Shown here one piece after another: positions 1-14,000 of a DNA stretch of 64,000 nucleotides. Origin of the DNA: Lamellibrachia satsuma (taxonomy: Eukaryota; Annelida; Polychaeta; Sabellida; Siboglinidae); contig BSQZ01000009.1 of NCBI GenBank assembly GCA_033239005.1, positions 5,031,752 through 5,095,751 on the forward strand. The letters run 5' to 3'. The position numbers and the translations under genes were made by a program. The notes below the pieces were generated by a model. It was given only the letters and a program-made list of their open reading frames with translations. It was not told where the DNA came from and did not search any database. Within the stretch, counting starts at the first letter, position 1. Each line of letters begins with the position of its first letter.

Positions 1-2083
1 AGTCTTACTTCTTAAACTTCATTACCTATACGGGCTATACCAGGTATTACAAAATGAGGAAATGGTTGTCTAATTTTATGCAATCTTTCCAGATGCAAAC
101 TACATCACGATGGAATGCATGTAAGCTCGCCACATTGTAAGACAGGTGTTACCATAGAAAATATGCTATGCACAGAGGAGCTACAAAGAGTGCTTCAAAA
201 ATCTGTAAAGAAATAGATGCCTACTCTAATCTCAATAAAGTATAATAAGTGAAATATTACAATACATGACGACAGTATAGCTGGTTACAAATCATTCATG
301 TAAATGACTTTTGTATCTCTAATAATCTTTCAAGATTTATTGTTTGCAACTACATGACATTTTAAAACCCTTCTGATAACAAAACCTTAGGTGAAAGAAT
401 TTCTGAGCCGGGTTTTTACATCCATGTTAGTACCGTGCATTTTATTATGAAACACTTATTAATACTTTCATGTTACATCAAAATCTCATGACACCACTCA
501 CTGGAAGTGAAGCAGTAGCTTAAGAAGTTATTACAGGATGAGGAAAACTACAATCTATGTATCAAGAACAGCAATTCAAATTCATGGATTCCATTTGAAT
601 CTGGTATCTGAATTGTACACATATACAAACATATACATACAAATGTACATGCAGAGGAGAAACGATGTAGTCTCTTAACAGCAAGAATGAGTATAAATAT
701 TGTATAATAAGTACATAGATTCATCCTGGCAGATTAGCTAATCAGAAAGTCAGACGATGCGTCATGTCAGACACAACGCTGCTAATCTCATAATCAAAGT
801 AGACAGGAAAAGTACGTACTATGAACATAATCAATAGTAACTACTTTACTGACAAATGCAGTATAGCAACAATCTTGTCTCCATGGAAGATTACTACAAT
901 TGTAGTGAGGATGGTGTCGATTTCGTTTCTAGCGTCTCCACAGTAAGTGGTTTATGGAGACACTACTCCATAGAGTTTCAACGACTGATTGACACTGGGC
1001 ATCAGAACAGACACATCATACTCGCCGCATTTGAGTAGAACTCTCCTGTTTAGTGGAGATAAGAACATAAGTGTGTCTTGTCTAGTCCAGTGCAGTGTGG
1101 CGTGTGCTGAGAAGGAAGTCCTAGAAATTAGCAGTTTGTTTGTCATTGCTGTACCATGCAAACAGGTTAGACTACCTTGATTCAGTGCTTGTAAAATACC
1201 AACAGGCACTACACTGAATGGATTGTATCACTTTAAAATTATATATGGATATGAATTAACAGTGAAATAAGATACGTTTGTGAACAATGATACCAGTTTA
1301 CCTAGTATCACACACCAGCCGGCAGAGGACATATAAAATCAACAGCGACAGGTCAATACAATGCTACACTTAGCATAGCTGTTGATAGCTTTGGTAATGA
1401 TATAAACTTGTACACTTCACAACATTGTAGACTAAGGGAACCATTTCACCGAGACTAAGGAGGTTTCTGAATATACAAGGATAGAGCTGATATATTTTCT
1501 CAGAACTTGTGGGTTCCAGTGTCGCTTGAACATTAGTGGAACGGCAGCCTGGCCCACACTACAGCTCTAAGGATACATATTATCTACATTCTGCAGTTAT
1601 TCTCACTACTACCAGTAACCAGGAAACCATACAAATTAGGCGACCATTTCACTAACTGAACTTAATAATTAGACTACGTGTATGTTACTGTGTATTTAAG
1701 AGGAAACCTGCCTTTACAATGTTGTTAATTTTGTTCCATGGTAATACTAGGGTTAGAGTAGTAGCAGTAGTATGAATCGACAGCCAATCATCCAAGAGAA
1801 AATGTCAAGCAAACGCAAATGTTACTTATCTGCTGGAATGTGCATGGTCCTTTTAGATCATGCACATGCATATACATTCATAAACAATTATTTATACATA
1901 TACATTCTATAAAATGTACACTAATAAAAGATGCTGGGCCTCTTTTGAGGCGTGACACTCTGTTGCACTTAGCATAGCAATCGGCCGGTCTCTGCAACAA
2001 CCACCTAACAATGACAACGTCCACTTCATCTCCGTTGCCATGATGACACACAATGCATACACAGCTATTCCATAGAGCTTTGA
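1..2083 (-). other. Region downstream of the DNAJC5 stop; probable 3' UTR plus flank
   Basis: No coding potential or repeat was recognised. On the minus strand, AATAAA motifs occur at 446-441 and 341-336, giving a possible 3' UTR of about 1.6-1.75 kb. This is inference from the motif only. Confidence 0.3.
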
Positions 2084-5000
2084 TTAATGATCGACACCGT
2101 ACGTTGGAATTGGCCCTGTTTCTTGAAGGTTCGTCTTCTCGGTTGGTTGCGGCATCGGCATGGGCACTGCGCCTGACGATGCCGGCTGTGACGTCACTGG
2201 CTGGTCTGTGGCATTGTCATCTTCCACGTCACTCGGATGATCCTGCAAGATGGAAACGTCGGATAATCATCTAAAATAACCACATCCATCAGCTACACAC
2301 TTGCTTCTGAAATGGCAGGTTGGAGACTTTTTATGTGATATAAAGTTACGCAGTTTACACGATCGAGGGCAGTATTTTACCACTGCTAAGACACAAAAAA
2401 CAACAACAAATAAATATGAAAGAAAAAAAATAATTTTATTGAGCAATATCAGTAACTGTGATGAATAATTTGTAAATGATTCATTGAACGAAGAAAGCAT
2501 TTTGTAAGTATCAAACTTCTGTACTCCCCATTTTCACAAGAAATTGTGATTAGATTTGAAATTAAACACACAGTATAGTATGTATGATGTACTACAATGT
2601 TCTTGGGTAAATAACATTTATTGAATAAAAAATAAGAATAAGAATGTAGTATGAAACCTGCAGATTTTCTAAAAAAAACGAGGAAACCAGAAACACTGAA
2701 GATTTCATCGCATATGAGATTGGAACCAAACGCTGGAGTCTCTCAACAGAAACAGGTGACTAAACAGGTCTGACTGCAAATAGCATGAATAAAGTTCTAT
2801 AATATGACCAGCATTGAAAATATAGGTAGACATGAGCAAAGGTTGCAAGTTTCTGCAATAATATGATGCAGACCTTTGCTTGCTTTATTAGATGAAAAGT
2901 TGATAGAATTGCTTCTTGTTCTTGAACTAAACCTGCTGAAAACTGTTCTATTTCCCCAGCCATAATTTGTCTTTTCCAAATGCTTCTTAGGTCAACCTGA
3001 TTATCCACTTTAATTTTGACAGTCTAGCTTAAATCAAATTGTGTTACCAGCAATCAGGGCATCACGTTTGAGGCGAGTGATCGCACTTGCTCCCTGTCGC
3101 TCGCGCCAATCAATAACCTTTGCTAAAATCGCTCCCTGTCTGCAAGTGTTAGTCTCAACAAGGAGTTTCTTGAGTATTCGATTCACTAGGAGTCTTCCCT
3201 CTTTTAAAAATGCTGGAAAGGAAAGTCTATCCTCTTTATAACACAGTGTTCGGGGTCCAATATTTGGGGTTTTCATATAATCCGTCACCGGGGGTGGCAA
3301 TCGCAACCTGCTGCATCGAGATTGCAAATGCAAGAACGCCATCGAAGCCACAATGTGCTGGCCGTGCGGTTGATAAAAAGTTATCAAATGAGTGATCTAG
3401 CATAGCGTCAAGGTGTATTATGTTTAAATGTCACATGCTGTTGTATGTCGAACTGAATAAAATACGTGTATACATGTACAGTTATGGAATACACGAGAGA
3501 TCGACAACAGTTCGCTACGATCTGATTGACCGACTACGCTGTAATGGGAATTGAAAATAATAACCTGGATCTGAGCTACTGAACACGCATATGAGTTCAC
3601 ACGGAGTGTAAAAGTTGATTAAACATTGAAAACAACAATTTTAATCATTGTTCCACTTCATCTTTCAACAGCTCCGAACACAAATTCACAACGCACATCT
3701 TCAGTGCCACTTAACACGGTTTCACTGTTTCATGCGTGAAATATTGTACAAATGTTATAGCGCCAACAAGCACCAATTACAATTTCATGCCGACGCAACG
3801 GCAGAATCCGAATGGGGAATGGTGGCGCCACCACACGGAAAAAACTAACAAATCGCTCACCTAAATTAAAATTTGGCATATTTAAGCGAGCGATTTATCG
3901 CTCACCTGTTATTTTCAAACGTGAAGCACTGAGTAATGTATATTTCACTGTTGTTCTACATCTCTAGGTATGCATTCCCATGTTAACACTATTTTTACCA
4001 GATAACTTACAAAACACACAGCCTAGAGAAGTCAAGAATAGTACAGAAAGAACTGGATTTATGGGTTTTCAACTATTACTTTCAGTCATTACATTAGCGT
4101 TAATCTTAAAAAAGACGTTGGGTCGAGTTGCGACATGAAAATATACTAATGTCACTGATCAATAATATCTAACCAATTGTGACTATTGATTTTGGTGTTC
4201 CTTCATTCTCATAATTCTGTAAAAAAAAACACTAATACATAGTGATTGTGAAAATGCATACCACAATCTAATAAAATTATTACTATTTCCCCAATTTGTT
4301 TTCATTTCATTAGTCAGAAATGTACCACATTTGTAAGCAACCACTATCAATACCAATTAATAACGTTCTCTCATTAATAGCAAGGTTTTCAGAAAAGGAG
4401 AACACCTGAAGCTGAAAGATGCAACCGACACTAACAGAAACTACGTAGCAAAATCATGCACCCAAGGATGTGTCCCAGGAATGTGCTGTATGGAGACAAA
4501 ATGAGGAATGTTCATAGAAAGGCTCACTGGAGAAAATCAGATGCAAAACCAACTCCGAAGTAAAATATGTAAGATGATGGATATAGATAGAAAAACATGA
4601 AAGAGAATAAAATAAACAGGAAAGTCACTGCATTAGCAGCGATGAACTGCTCTCATGCTTGATGTAGTGCTGTAAAGTTCGGAAATCGTCCAGTGTCAAG
4701 AGTGCTGCTCTCTAACCCAAGAGGAAAGTCATGCATAGTAAGCCACTCAGGAAGAGCTGAGAAAGAAGGAATATCTTGCCAAAGAGGAGACAGTTGTCAT
4801 ACCCGAATACGAGGCTGCATCTAATGAAAACACACACAAATCATGAGCAGTCTGGAAAAGAACTTGAGTACGCTAACTTAGAGTCTAAAAGTAAACAGAA
4901 CACGCCAGTTGGGCCAGACCAAACAGAGAAAAGGTCTGAGATGAAGTGAAATAGCAGATGACTCCTGCAGCTTTACTGGTACAAAGTCTGATAGTTTTAA

Positions 5001-8000
5001 TTGTAAAATCATGTTATAAAGTATAAACTATATCTACTCAAATATCTTGACTGCAGAAGTTTGTTTTAATGAATATACTTTGATGACAGTTACCTGTTTA
5101 ATATGAATGTTTCTGGGCAAATATCACGTTTACAAATTGCATTCTGAGGAAATGTAATTTGACAGTGTTAATGATCCTGTGAACGTTTAACATCGATACA
5201 ACTTTGTTGACACCATGACAGGTATTGGAAATCGTAAATAGCTGTTCATGAATGTACTGCATGGTAAGGTTGATATTCATGAGCAGATACACTGCAATGG
5301 TGAAATTATATTAGTTAAAAAGTGTGGTTCAATAAAACACATTTGTGCAGTGAAGATGTTAGAATAGATAGTTAAAAACTATACCATATAACTGATATGA
5401 CAGAAACATCATAGCACAAAAACACATTAAAAGTTATATTATGAAATTACGTAATGTATCAGTGTTTAAAAACATATTCTGCTCATTGATACACCCCACA
5501 CCTGATCAAATAGAGCACCTCCATAGCTTGTATTTGATGTGTACTGTATATAGATACAACATCATATTTTATGTCATCATATTACAAACACTTTATCAAG
5601 CACATGTCCAAAGTATTGATTTAATTCGACACTGTTCACTGGTGCATTTGATTTTGGGATCAATATCTATCATTCTACACTACATGTCAACAATCTATGT
5701 TACCAGTAAGTTCATGTCTGTTTATATGGGGAATCTAACTAAACACAACTGCAAACATCAACTATAAAATGGAGTCCTTGACAGACCAGACTTTATTGCA
5801 TAGTCATTAAACTGTCATCTTCAATTACAAAGATTGTCAAGAAGAGGTTATGCTGTATGATGGTGACAGCAATTACAGGCTACCGAATGCATGTTATGTT
5901 ATATATACAAAACAAACCTACTGACTCAAAACAGCAATGACTGTCTTAATAAACTATGATAACCAAATTTTGCAAAGCTGACACATTATCATGACAACGG
6001 GGGGAGTGGGGGTTGCATTTCGTAAGAAATACTGTGGTGTATAATCACAAGAATTCAGATACAGGGTTGCATAGCTCTAACAGACGGTTGTCGAAGTGCA
6101 TTCACTTAACAACAATGCTTAATGTTTGTTAACAAACACAGGAAAAGACAAACTTAGTTGTTAGAGCATTAAAAAAACACTGCCCCTAGTGGAAGCCAAT
6201 CACGACAGGATGCTCCAATTGTGTCTTATTTCATTTATAACTTTTACGCCCTCCATATATAACCCCAGTGGTAACAGTACGTGTACGGACATGTCAAAGT
6301 GAGAATAAACTGTGCAGTTGAAATTTTGGTGGGTTGAAAGATACTATCCATCTATTTTTAGCTCCAAACTTCAGAGGCAAAACATTACATCAAAGAAGCA
6401 GCAATGACAATAACTCAAGACAGTAATGCTATAGTTAGTTAGTTCGTTATTATCTCAATTTCATAATTTAGTGTTACATAATTATGTTTTGGTGCAACAC
6501 CAGTAAATAGTTTATATAGACTTTATACAACATGACACTTTTTCATCCTGAACACAGTTTATGTTGTACTGCAACTATTGAAAGAAAACAATAGAAATAC
6601 ACGTGTCAATAAGTGATTGGTTCCACTAAGGAGTTTAAACAAAACTGCAACACAACCTCAGGTGGCATCCCCCATCAACGTCCAATTAAAAACAAAATTG
6701 TGAACAACCAAATCGATGTGAGATATACCAACACTTTCAGTGCAATGGATGATTTAAGTACTTGTTTTGACACAAGAGAGGTTCCAAGTATGACTACTCA
6801 CACCACTGTATGTTCCCCCCCTCTGCGATGATGCAAAGGAATGCAGCCTGTCGTAGTTGGGTGGTAAATTGGGGTCTATTTGGGATTCTTGCTGCCAAGG
6901 TAAAAACAAAGGGCAGTGCTGGAATCAGTCCAGTTTCATACAGCCAACCAAACTCTGCTTGCTAGCAACAAGGCAATATATGTTTAAATATTCAATTATG
7001 CAAGACCGACTGCCTAACCTCCTATTAGAATCAATCATCAATTCATTCACTGAATTGTGTCATCGTGCGAGGTAGTTAGCAGAATTTACTAAGTTGCGTC
7101 ACGGCTCTGTCGTGACTCGTGTGGTTGAGAGATCTAGTGCACAGCATGGTACACATTTATTTATCCCCTGTGTGGGATCTCTTACTTCCCCTGGCATAGA
7201 CACCAGGTAGAAGGGAACAATGGCTTTTACTAGTGTCCCCTCCAAAAAACACAGGCATTGTCAGGTGAATGAAACTACTTCCGGCTATTTGGACTTGGTG
7301 CAGCGACTTGAATTTGGTGTAGATCATTTACAGAAATACGTGGAATATCAAATAGAATAAGTATTACTATTGCATATATATTATACACAAACGTATTGTA
7401 GACATATATTAGGAAACAGGTTTTGTTAATTATTAGTCAGAGGGAGTATTTTAGAGTAAGTTAGTTTCGGATTCTGTCAGGGAATTCAGCGAGCGTTAAT
7501 AGGGGTGTTTACAATTCGAAAAATTAGATAACATAGTGAATAGTCAGTAACAGTGAATATTGGTTAGAATAAGTATTAGTATTATACATATATTGTTCAC
7601 CAACTTCTTGTAGACATATATTAAGAAACCGTTGTTGTTAACAGAGGTAGTATTTTTTTTTCCCGGATTCAAACTCAACGAGTGATAGAAGGGAGTTTGT
7701 TTACAAGTCATTCAACCCGTGCATCGAGCTATCGTTTACATTAGCTAATATATATATATTTAAGATAAAGTGATTTATTTACTTAAATTACATACATAAG
7801 GTAATATCTGACATAGTGGTAGTCAACGTTTTCGGTAAAAAGGAATTAACAGCAGGACTTTAGCGTAAATTAGTACACACTCACTTCGTTGTTTTGTTAC
7901 ACAGTGTTCTCCGTATTCGCTAGGTGGCAGGATTTTTAGCCTAAAGTGTTCTTTTGATCACAAAAACAGCCTTATTCAAGGCTAACGTAGCACACTAATT

Positions 8001-11000
8001 AAAACTAAACTGTATGATGGCCCTGTGCAAACGACAGTTAAAGGCCACAAGGCACGTAATTTGTGGCAGTTGTAGTAACTGGGTAGATTTCGTCAAGTCT
8101 GGGTGCGAAAAGTCCTGGGCTGAGGTCCAGGCAGATAGTTTTAATTTTGAGTGTAGGGGATGCGCAAGGATGAAGGAAATAGAGGTGGAGTTGAAAGAGC
8201 TGAGACTGCTCGTTGTGGCAATGGTGGGAAGGGATCAGGGGAGTTGCGCCAGTAGTTCTGGTGAGGGAACAGTAGACGATAAAGTGGGGAAAGACACAAG
8301 AGATGCTAGGGAGAGCTCACCTCAGCCTGGGAGGAAGCTGAGAGGAGGGAAGGTGACAGGTCATAGGGAGACAGGACGTAAGGAGACGGGAAGGAAAGGA
8401 ACGGGAGGGAAGACAACCGGGGTGAAGGAGAGGGGAGTAGGGGAGACAGGAGGGAAGGAGAAGGGAGTGGGGGAGACGGGAGGGAAGACAACCGGGGTGA
8501 AGGAGAGGGGAGTAGCGGAGACAGGAGGGAAGGAGAAGGGAGTGGGGGAGACGGGAGGGAACACAACCGGCGTGAAGGAGAGGGGAGTAGGGGAGACAGG
8601 AGGGAAGGAGAAGGGAGTGGGGGAGACGGAAGGGAAGGGGTCAGGACAGAATGTGATGGAGGGGATCGAAAGGAAGAGTTATTCTGCAGCAGTGATAGAG
8701 GGGGTGAGGAAGAGAGCGAGGGTGTTTGTGGGGGATTCGATAGTTAGGAAGACCGACAGAGTCTTAAACAAGGGAGATGATGTGGTGGTCTGCTTGCCTG
8801 GAGCCAAAATAGAGGCGATAACTGAGAGGGTAAAAAACATCGTAGGCTCGGGTAAGGGTGGATCTGTTTTAGTACATGTAGGGACAAATAACGTAGAGAG
8901 GGAGGGTACAACTGCCATAGTTAGGAAATATAGGCAGTTGGTCAGAACACTAAAACAGACGCGGGTTGAGCAGGTAATACTGTCAGGGATTTTACCTGTG
9001 ATGGGCAGGAGGGGTCATAAATATCGAAATTGTCGGGGATGGCAATTAACATGTTAGTCCAGAGGCTGTGTAGGGAAGAGGAAGTTGGATTTGTGGATTT
9101 ATGGGAAAGTTTTGTTGGGAGGGTGATATGTACATGAAGGATGGGCTTCATTTAAGTGGAAAGGGGCGGCAGTATTCGCGGACAAACTTTCAGCAGCAGT
9201 AGATAGCGACTTGGGTACAATGACAAATATTTTTGGAAGTAAACATTCTTTAAACTAGAAGTGCAGGGGGTTACCTAGAGGTGTCTCAAGCAGAACAAGA
9301 GACCACTAGCACAGATAAACCAATATCAAATCATCCGAAAAACATCTCTGAAAAAGGTTATAGATGCGTATGTTTAAATGCAAGGAGCATAGTAAATAAG
9401 AAAAACGAATTAAACATTATGGTAGAAGATATTGACCCTCACATAATTGGTATAACTGAATCATGGGCCAACATAGATATAACAGATGCTGAATTAGGAC
9501 TGACAGGATACGTAATGTTTAGGAAAGATCGAATAGGAAGAAGGGGCGGGGGAGTTATTTTATATGTTAAAGAATCTATTCAGGCTTATGAAATGAAACT
9601 AGAAAGGGAAGCAGATTGCGATGAAGCTGTTTGGTGCAAAATTGTTTCAGGAAATTCAAAATTAACTGTTGGATTAGTTTACCGAAGTCCAAACATAAAC
9701 GAAGAGGACAACACAAAAATAAAAAACGCTATAAAGGAAGTTAGTAAAGGGAATGTATCATAATGGGAGATTTTAACCATGGACACATACAATGGAATTC
9801 TCTAGAGAGCACAGGGATTGAGGATCAACAATTTCTATGTTTAATCCAGGATAGCTTTCTTACTCAGCACGTACTAGAACCAACCAGGGGAGAAAATGTA
9901 TTAGATATAGTTTTGTCATCACAAAAAGAATTAGTGGACAATGTAAAAATATTTGAACCATTGGGTAATAGTGACCATAATCAAATACATTTTGACATCA
10001 ATGTAAAATCAGAAAGTAAAAATAAGAAAACGTACAAGAGAAACTTCCACAAAGGTAACTACAAAGATATGAGAAAATACTTAGCACAGCTAGATTGGAA
10101 TAACATGCTGATGAATAAGACTGCAATTGAATGTTGGAATATTCTAAAATATGAAATTGAGAGTATCATTGATAAATTTGTTCCCTTCCGAAAACAAGGA
10201 AAACGGTGTAGAAAGAAACACGTGTCAAAAGAGGCAATTAGAAAAATAATGCTAAAACAAACTATGTGGAGGGTTTATAGGCGTACCAGAAAGGAAGAAG
10301 ACTATGCAAAATACAAAGAGGCACTTAATGCAGCTACAACTGAAATCAGACAATCTAAAAGAAGCTATGAGCAAAAACTGGCATGTAACATAAAAACTGA
10401 CAGCAAGAGTTTTTATGCATATGTCAGGAGTAAACAAAACGTACAAGACAAGGTTGGACCTCTAGAAGACAGTGCTGGAAATATAATATCACAGGGGTTC
10501 TTAATGGCGGAAGTCCTAAATGGTTACTTCAGTTCAGTGTTTACAAAAGAAGATATTAGTTCATTACCAGTTGCTGATGCTAAATTTCAGGGGACTAAAT
10601 CTGACTATTTAGGACCGTTAGTTGTAACTCCAGAATTGGTAGCTAGGAAAATAAAGGCAATGAAGGATAACAAATCACCGGGAGTGGATGGGATTCCTCC
10701 AAAATTACTAATGGAAACAGTAGATCAAATCAGTATACCACTTGCAAGAGTATTCAACTTGTCATTAAAAGAGGGAGTTGTTCCGTTTGAATGGAAAGAA
10801 GCAAACATCATACCATTATTTAAAAAGGGTTCGAGAAATAAGTCAGAGAATTACAGACCAGTGAGTTTAACGTCAGTGATTTGTAAATTATTAGAAAGGT
10901 TAATTAAAGACCATATGGTGGACTTCCTCGTTAAGCATAAATTATTAAATTCATCTCAACATGGATTCCTTAAAGCGAGGTCATGCTTAACAAATGTGTT

Positions 11001-14000
11001 ATGTTTTTGGAAGAAATCACTAAGTGGATAGACGAGGATCGCCAGTAGATATTATCTACTTAGATTTTCAGAAAGCTTTTGACAAAGTGCCACATCAAAG
11101 ATTGCTACTTAAATTAAAAGCCCATGGTATCGGGATAGCATAACTGACTGGATAGAACAATGGCTGACTGACAGAAGACAACGAGTTGTAGTAGATGGCG
11201 AAGTTTCAAATTGGAAATCGGTTTTGAGTGGGGTACCTCAAGGATCAGTATTAGGACCTATATTATTCTTAATTTATATCAATGACTTGGACGACAGTAT
11301 AACAAGTAACGTACTGAAATTTGCGGACGACACAAAACTGTTTAGAAAGGTTAATACTGATGGTGATAAACAACATTTACAAAACGATCTAGACAGATTA
11401 GTGAAATGGTCTGAGAAATGGCAGATGCTGTTCAATTTTGGGAAATGCAAATGCCTACATACAGGACATGGGAACTTGAATGTAAACTATAAAATGGGAG
11501 CTACTGTTCTTGGTACTACTGTAAAAGAAAAGGACTTAGGAGTTACAATAAGCGCTGATATGAAAGTTTCAGAGCAGTGTGGTATTGCAGCTTCAAAGGG
11601 TAATCAAATTCTTGGATTGATTAGAAGAAACATAACATACAAGGGAAAAAAGTTAATTATACCTCTTTATAAAGCAATAGTTAGACCTCATTTAGAATAC
11701 TGTATACAAGCATGGAGACCATATCGTAAGAAGGATATAGATACGCTTGAACGCATACAAAGGAGAGCAACTAAAATGATTCCAGAACTTAGAGACCTTA
11801 GTTATGAAGAACGCCTGAAAGAATGTGGTTTAACAACTCTAGAGACAAGGAGGTTAAGAGGAGATCAGATTGAAGTTTTTAAGATATTGAATGGGTATGA
11901 AAATATTGATAGAAATATGTTTTTCTCACTCAAGAAGGATAGCAGAACTAGAGGACATGAGGTAAAATTAGTAAAGGATCAATGTAGATTGGACATCAGG
12001 AAGCACTCGTTCTCACAGAGGACAGTAAATGAATGGAACAAACTGTCTACAGATTGTGTAACTGCTAGCAGCGTGAATATGTTTAAAAACAAGGTTGACA
12101 CATATATCAGAAGGGCGGGTTATATCAGAAATTGTCCACATTTCAAAATGGCAGTAGGTGGACGCTATAACCGCTAGCTGCCACGCCCTACACTTATCAA
12201 TCATTACATTGAGTCATTCCAGGCATGGGGTAATAGTAATATGTAATAGTCATAAATGAGATTTTTTTCTGTAAGAGTAATACATGATATTTTTTCAAAA
12301 TAATAGTAACAGATCCTAAACAGGGCTTGACATTAAGTCATTAATGCTTGTCTGGGACAAGTGGCTACCAGTGTAGGACAAGTGGCTACCAGTGTAGGAC
12401 AAGTGGCTACCAGTGTAGGACAAGTGGCTACCAGTGTAGGACAAGTGGCTACCAGTGTAGGACAAGTAGCTACCAGTGTAGGACAAGTGGCTACTAGTGT
12501 AGGACAAGTAGCTACCAGTGTAGGACAAGTGGCTACCAGTGTAGGACAAGTAGCTACCAGTGTAGGACAAGTGGCTACCAGTGTAGGACAAGTGGCTACC
12601 AGTGGCTACCAGTGTAGGACAAGTAGCTACCAGTGTAGGACAAGTGGCTACCAGTGTAGGACAAGTGGCTACCAGTGTAGGACAAGTAGCTACCAGTGTA
12701 GGACAAGTGGCTACCAGTGTAGGACAAGTGGCTACCAGTGGCTACCAGTGTAGGACAAGTAGCTACCAGTGTAGGACAAGTAGCTACCAGTGTAGGACAA
12801 TTGGCTACCAGTGTAGGACAAGTGGCTACCAGTGTAGGACAAGTAGCTACCAGTGTAGGACAAGTACATAATCCTGGACACTTGTCCCACCGGACAAGTT
12901 CATGCCGTTGCAATATAAAACGTACTATTCATTTTTATAAAAAAGACTGAAAGGTTTTGACTTGTTGACACCCAAAATAAATAACATTTAATGGAATCTA
13001 TTATTTTGTTTTATGTCGCACGTATCACTGCTTTCTTTCCGCCTTACTCACTAGGACAGCAATGCTGTTCCGTTGAAAACACGAACGAGCTGTCACCATT
13101 CCTTATTTAAATGCCCCGTGCCATAGCCACACTTCTGACATTTATGCCTGTTTTATGTTTTGAATTTTTAACATTATTGCTACATGGGAATGCATAATAT
13201 TTTAATCTAATGTCAGAAACAGATCGTGATCATAACAAATGCCAGTGCAATGGCCTAACGCCACTCGGCTTCAGTGCGACGGCAAAAGTTATGCGTACAT
13301 GTATTTATATTACTAAGCACGTTTTGTTGTTCATATTAACGCAACGTAGTACAATCATATCACTGCTATATGTTAACGCAAGTATGCTGATAGCTACAGC
13401 AGCAACCCTAAGCCCTAAACTCACAAACATGAGTAATTTTTCAGTTTAGCTGCATTCGCAGTATACAAAGGTCATAATGAAAATCACTTTGATTAACGGT
13501 TAGTTTATTCTCTTTGATTAATGCAATACCTTTTTAGTCGTTTATTTTGTTGCATGTTGTTGCCATTTGCGTACTGGACACCTAGCAGTGTTTGTTCCTT
13601 GCAGAATATTATAGTTCTTGCTAAATGTGCACTGTTGTTATTTGTAAACATGCCAACAATTGTGTATAAGTGTGCGTTGTAATTCAGTTATTTCCTTTCA
13701 GTCTTACTTTTTAACACAACAAAAGTTGGCAAACGCTATCTTGTTTCTTAAAATTACTGACATTTTCCCTTCTTCACTAAAAAAATGCACTAAGACATAT
13801 TTGTTAGAAACATCATTCTGGATATTATATACATCCATGTGGGTGTTATATCATGGCATAATAATTCAATGTGTTTGTAGTTTTTAGGTGGGACAAGTAT
13901 AGTTTTGGTGGGACAAGTAAACATGTCCCACTACTTGTCCTACAGGACAAGTACTTTCTAGGAGCTAGTGCAGAGACCTGTTAAAGTAATAAATAATAGT

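Larger units (their letters stand above)
7355..12290 (+). mobile_element. CR1-like non-LTR retrotransposon (LINE), near full length, inactivated
   Basis: The element lies antisense to DNAJC5 inside its intron 5. In order it has a 5' region with two degenerate copies of a roughly 150-200 bp monomer (from 7355 and 7566), ORF1 with zinc-binding and SGNH-hydrolase parts (8014 onward), an apurinic-type endonuclease, reverse transcriptase and the C-terminal domain (to about 12177), and a short AT-rich tail rich in TAATAG. An SGNH esterase in ORF1 is established for CR1-clade LINEs. At least four frameshifts break the reading frames, so this copy cannot be autonomous. The exact 5' and 3' termini are not certain. 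Confidence 0.85.

Noticed and set aside
12316..12950. ORFs of 70-130 codons of ATSVGQV or YTGSHLS repeats
   Set aside because: The 21-bp minisatellite is a multiple of three, so frames without stops stay open on both strands.
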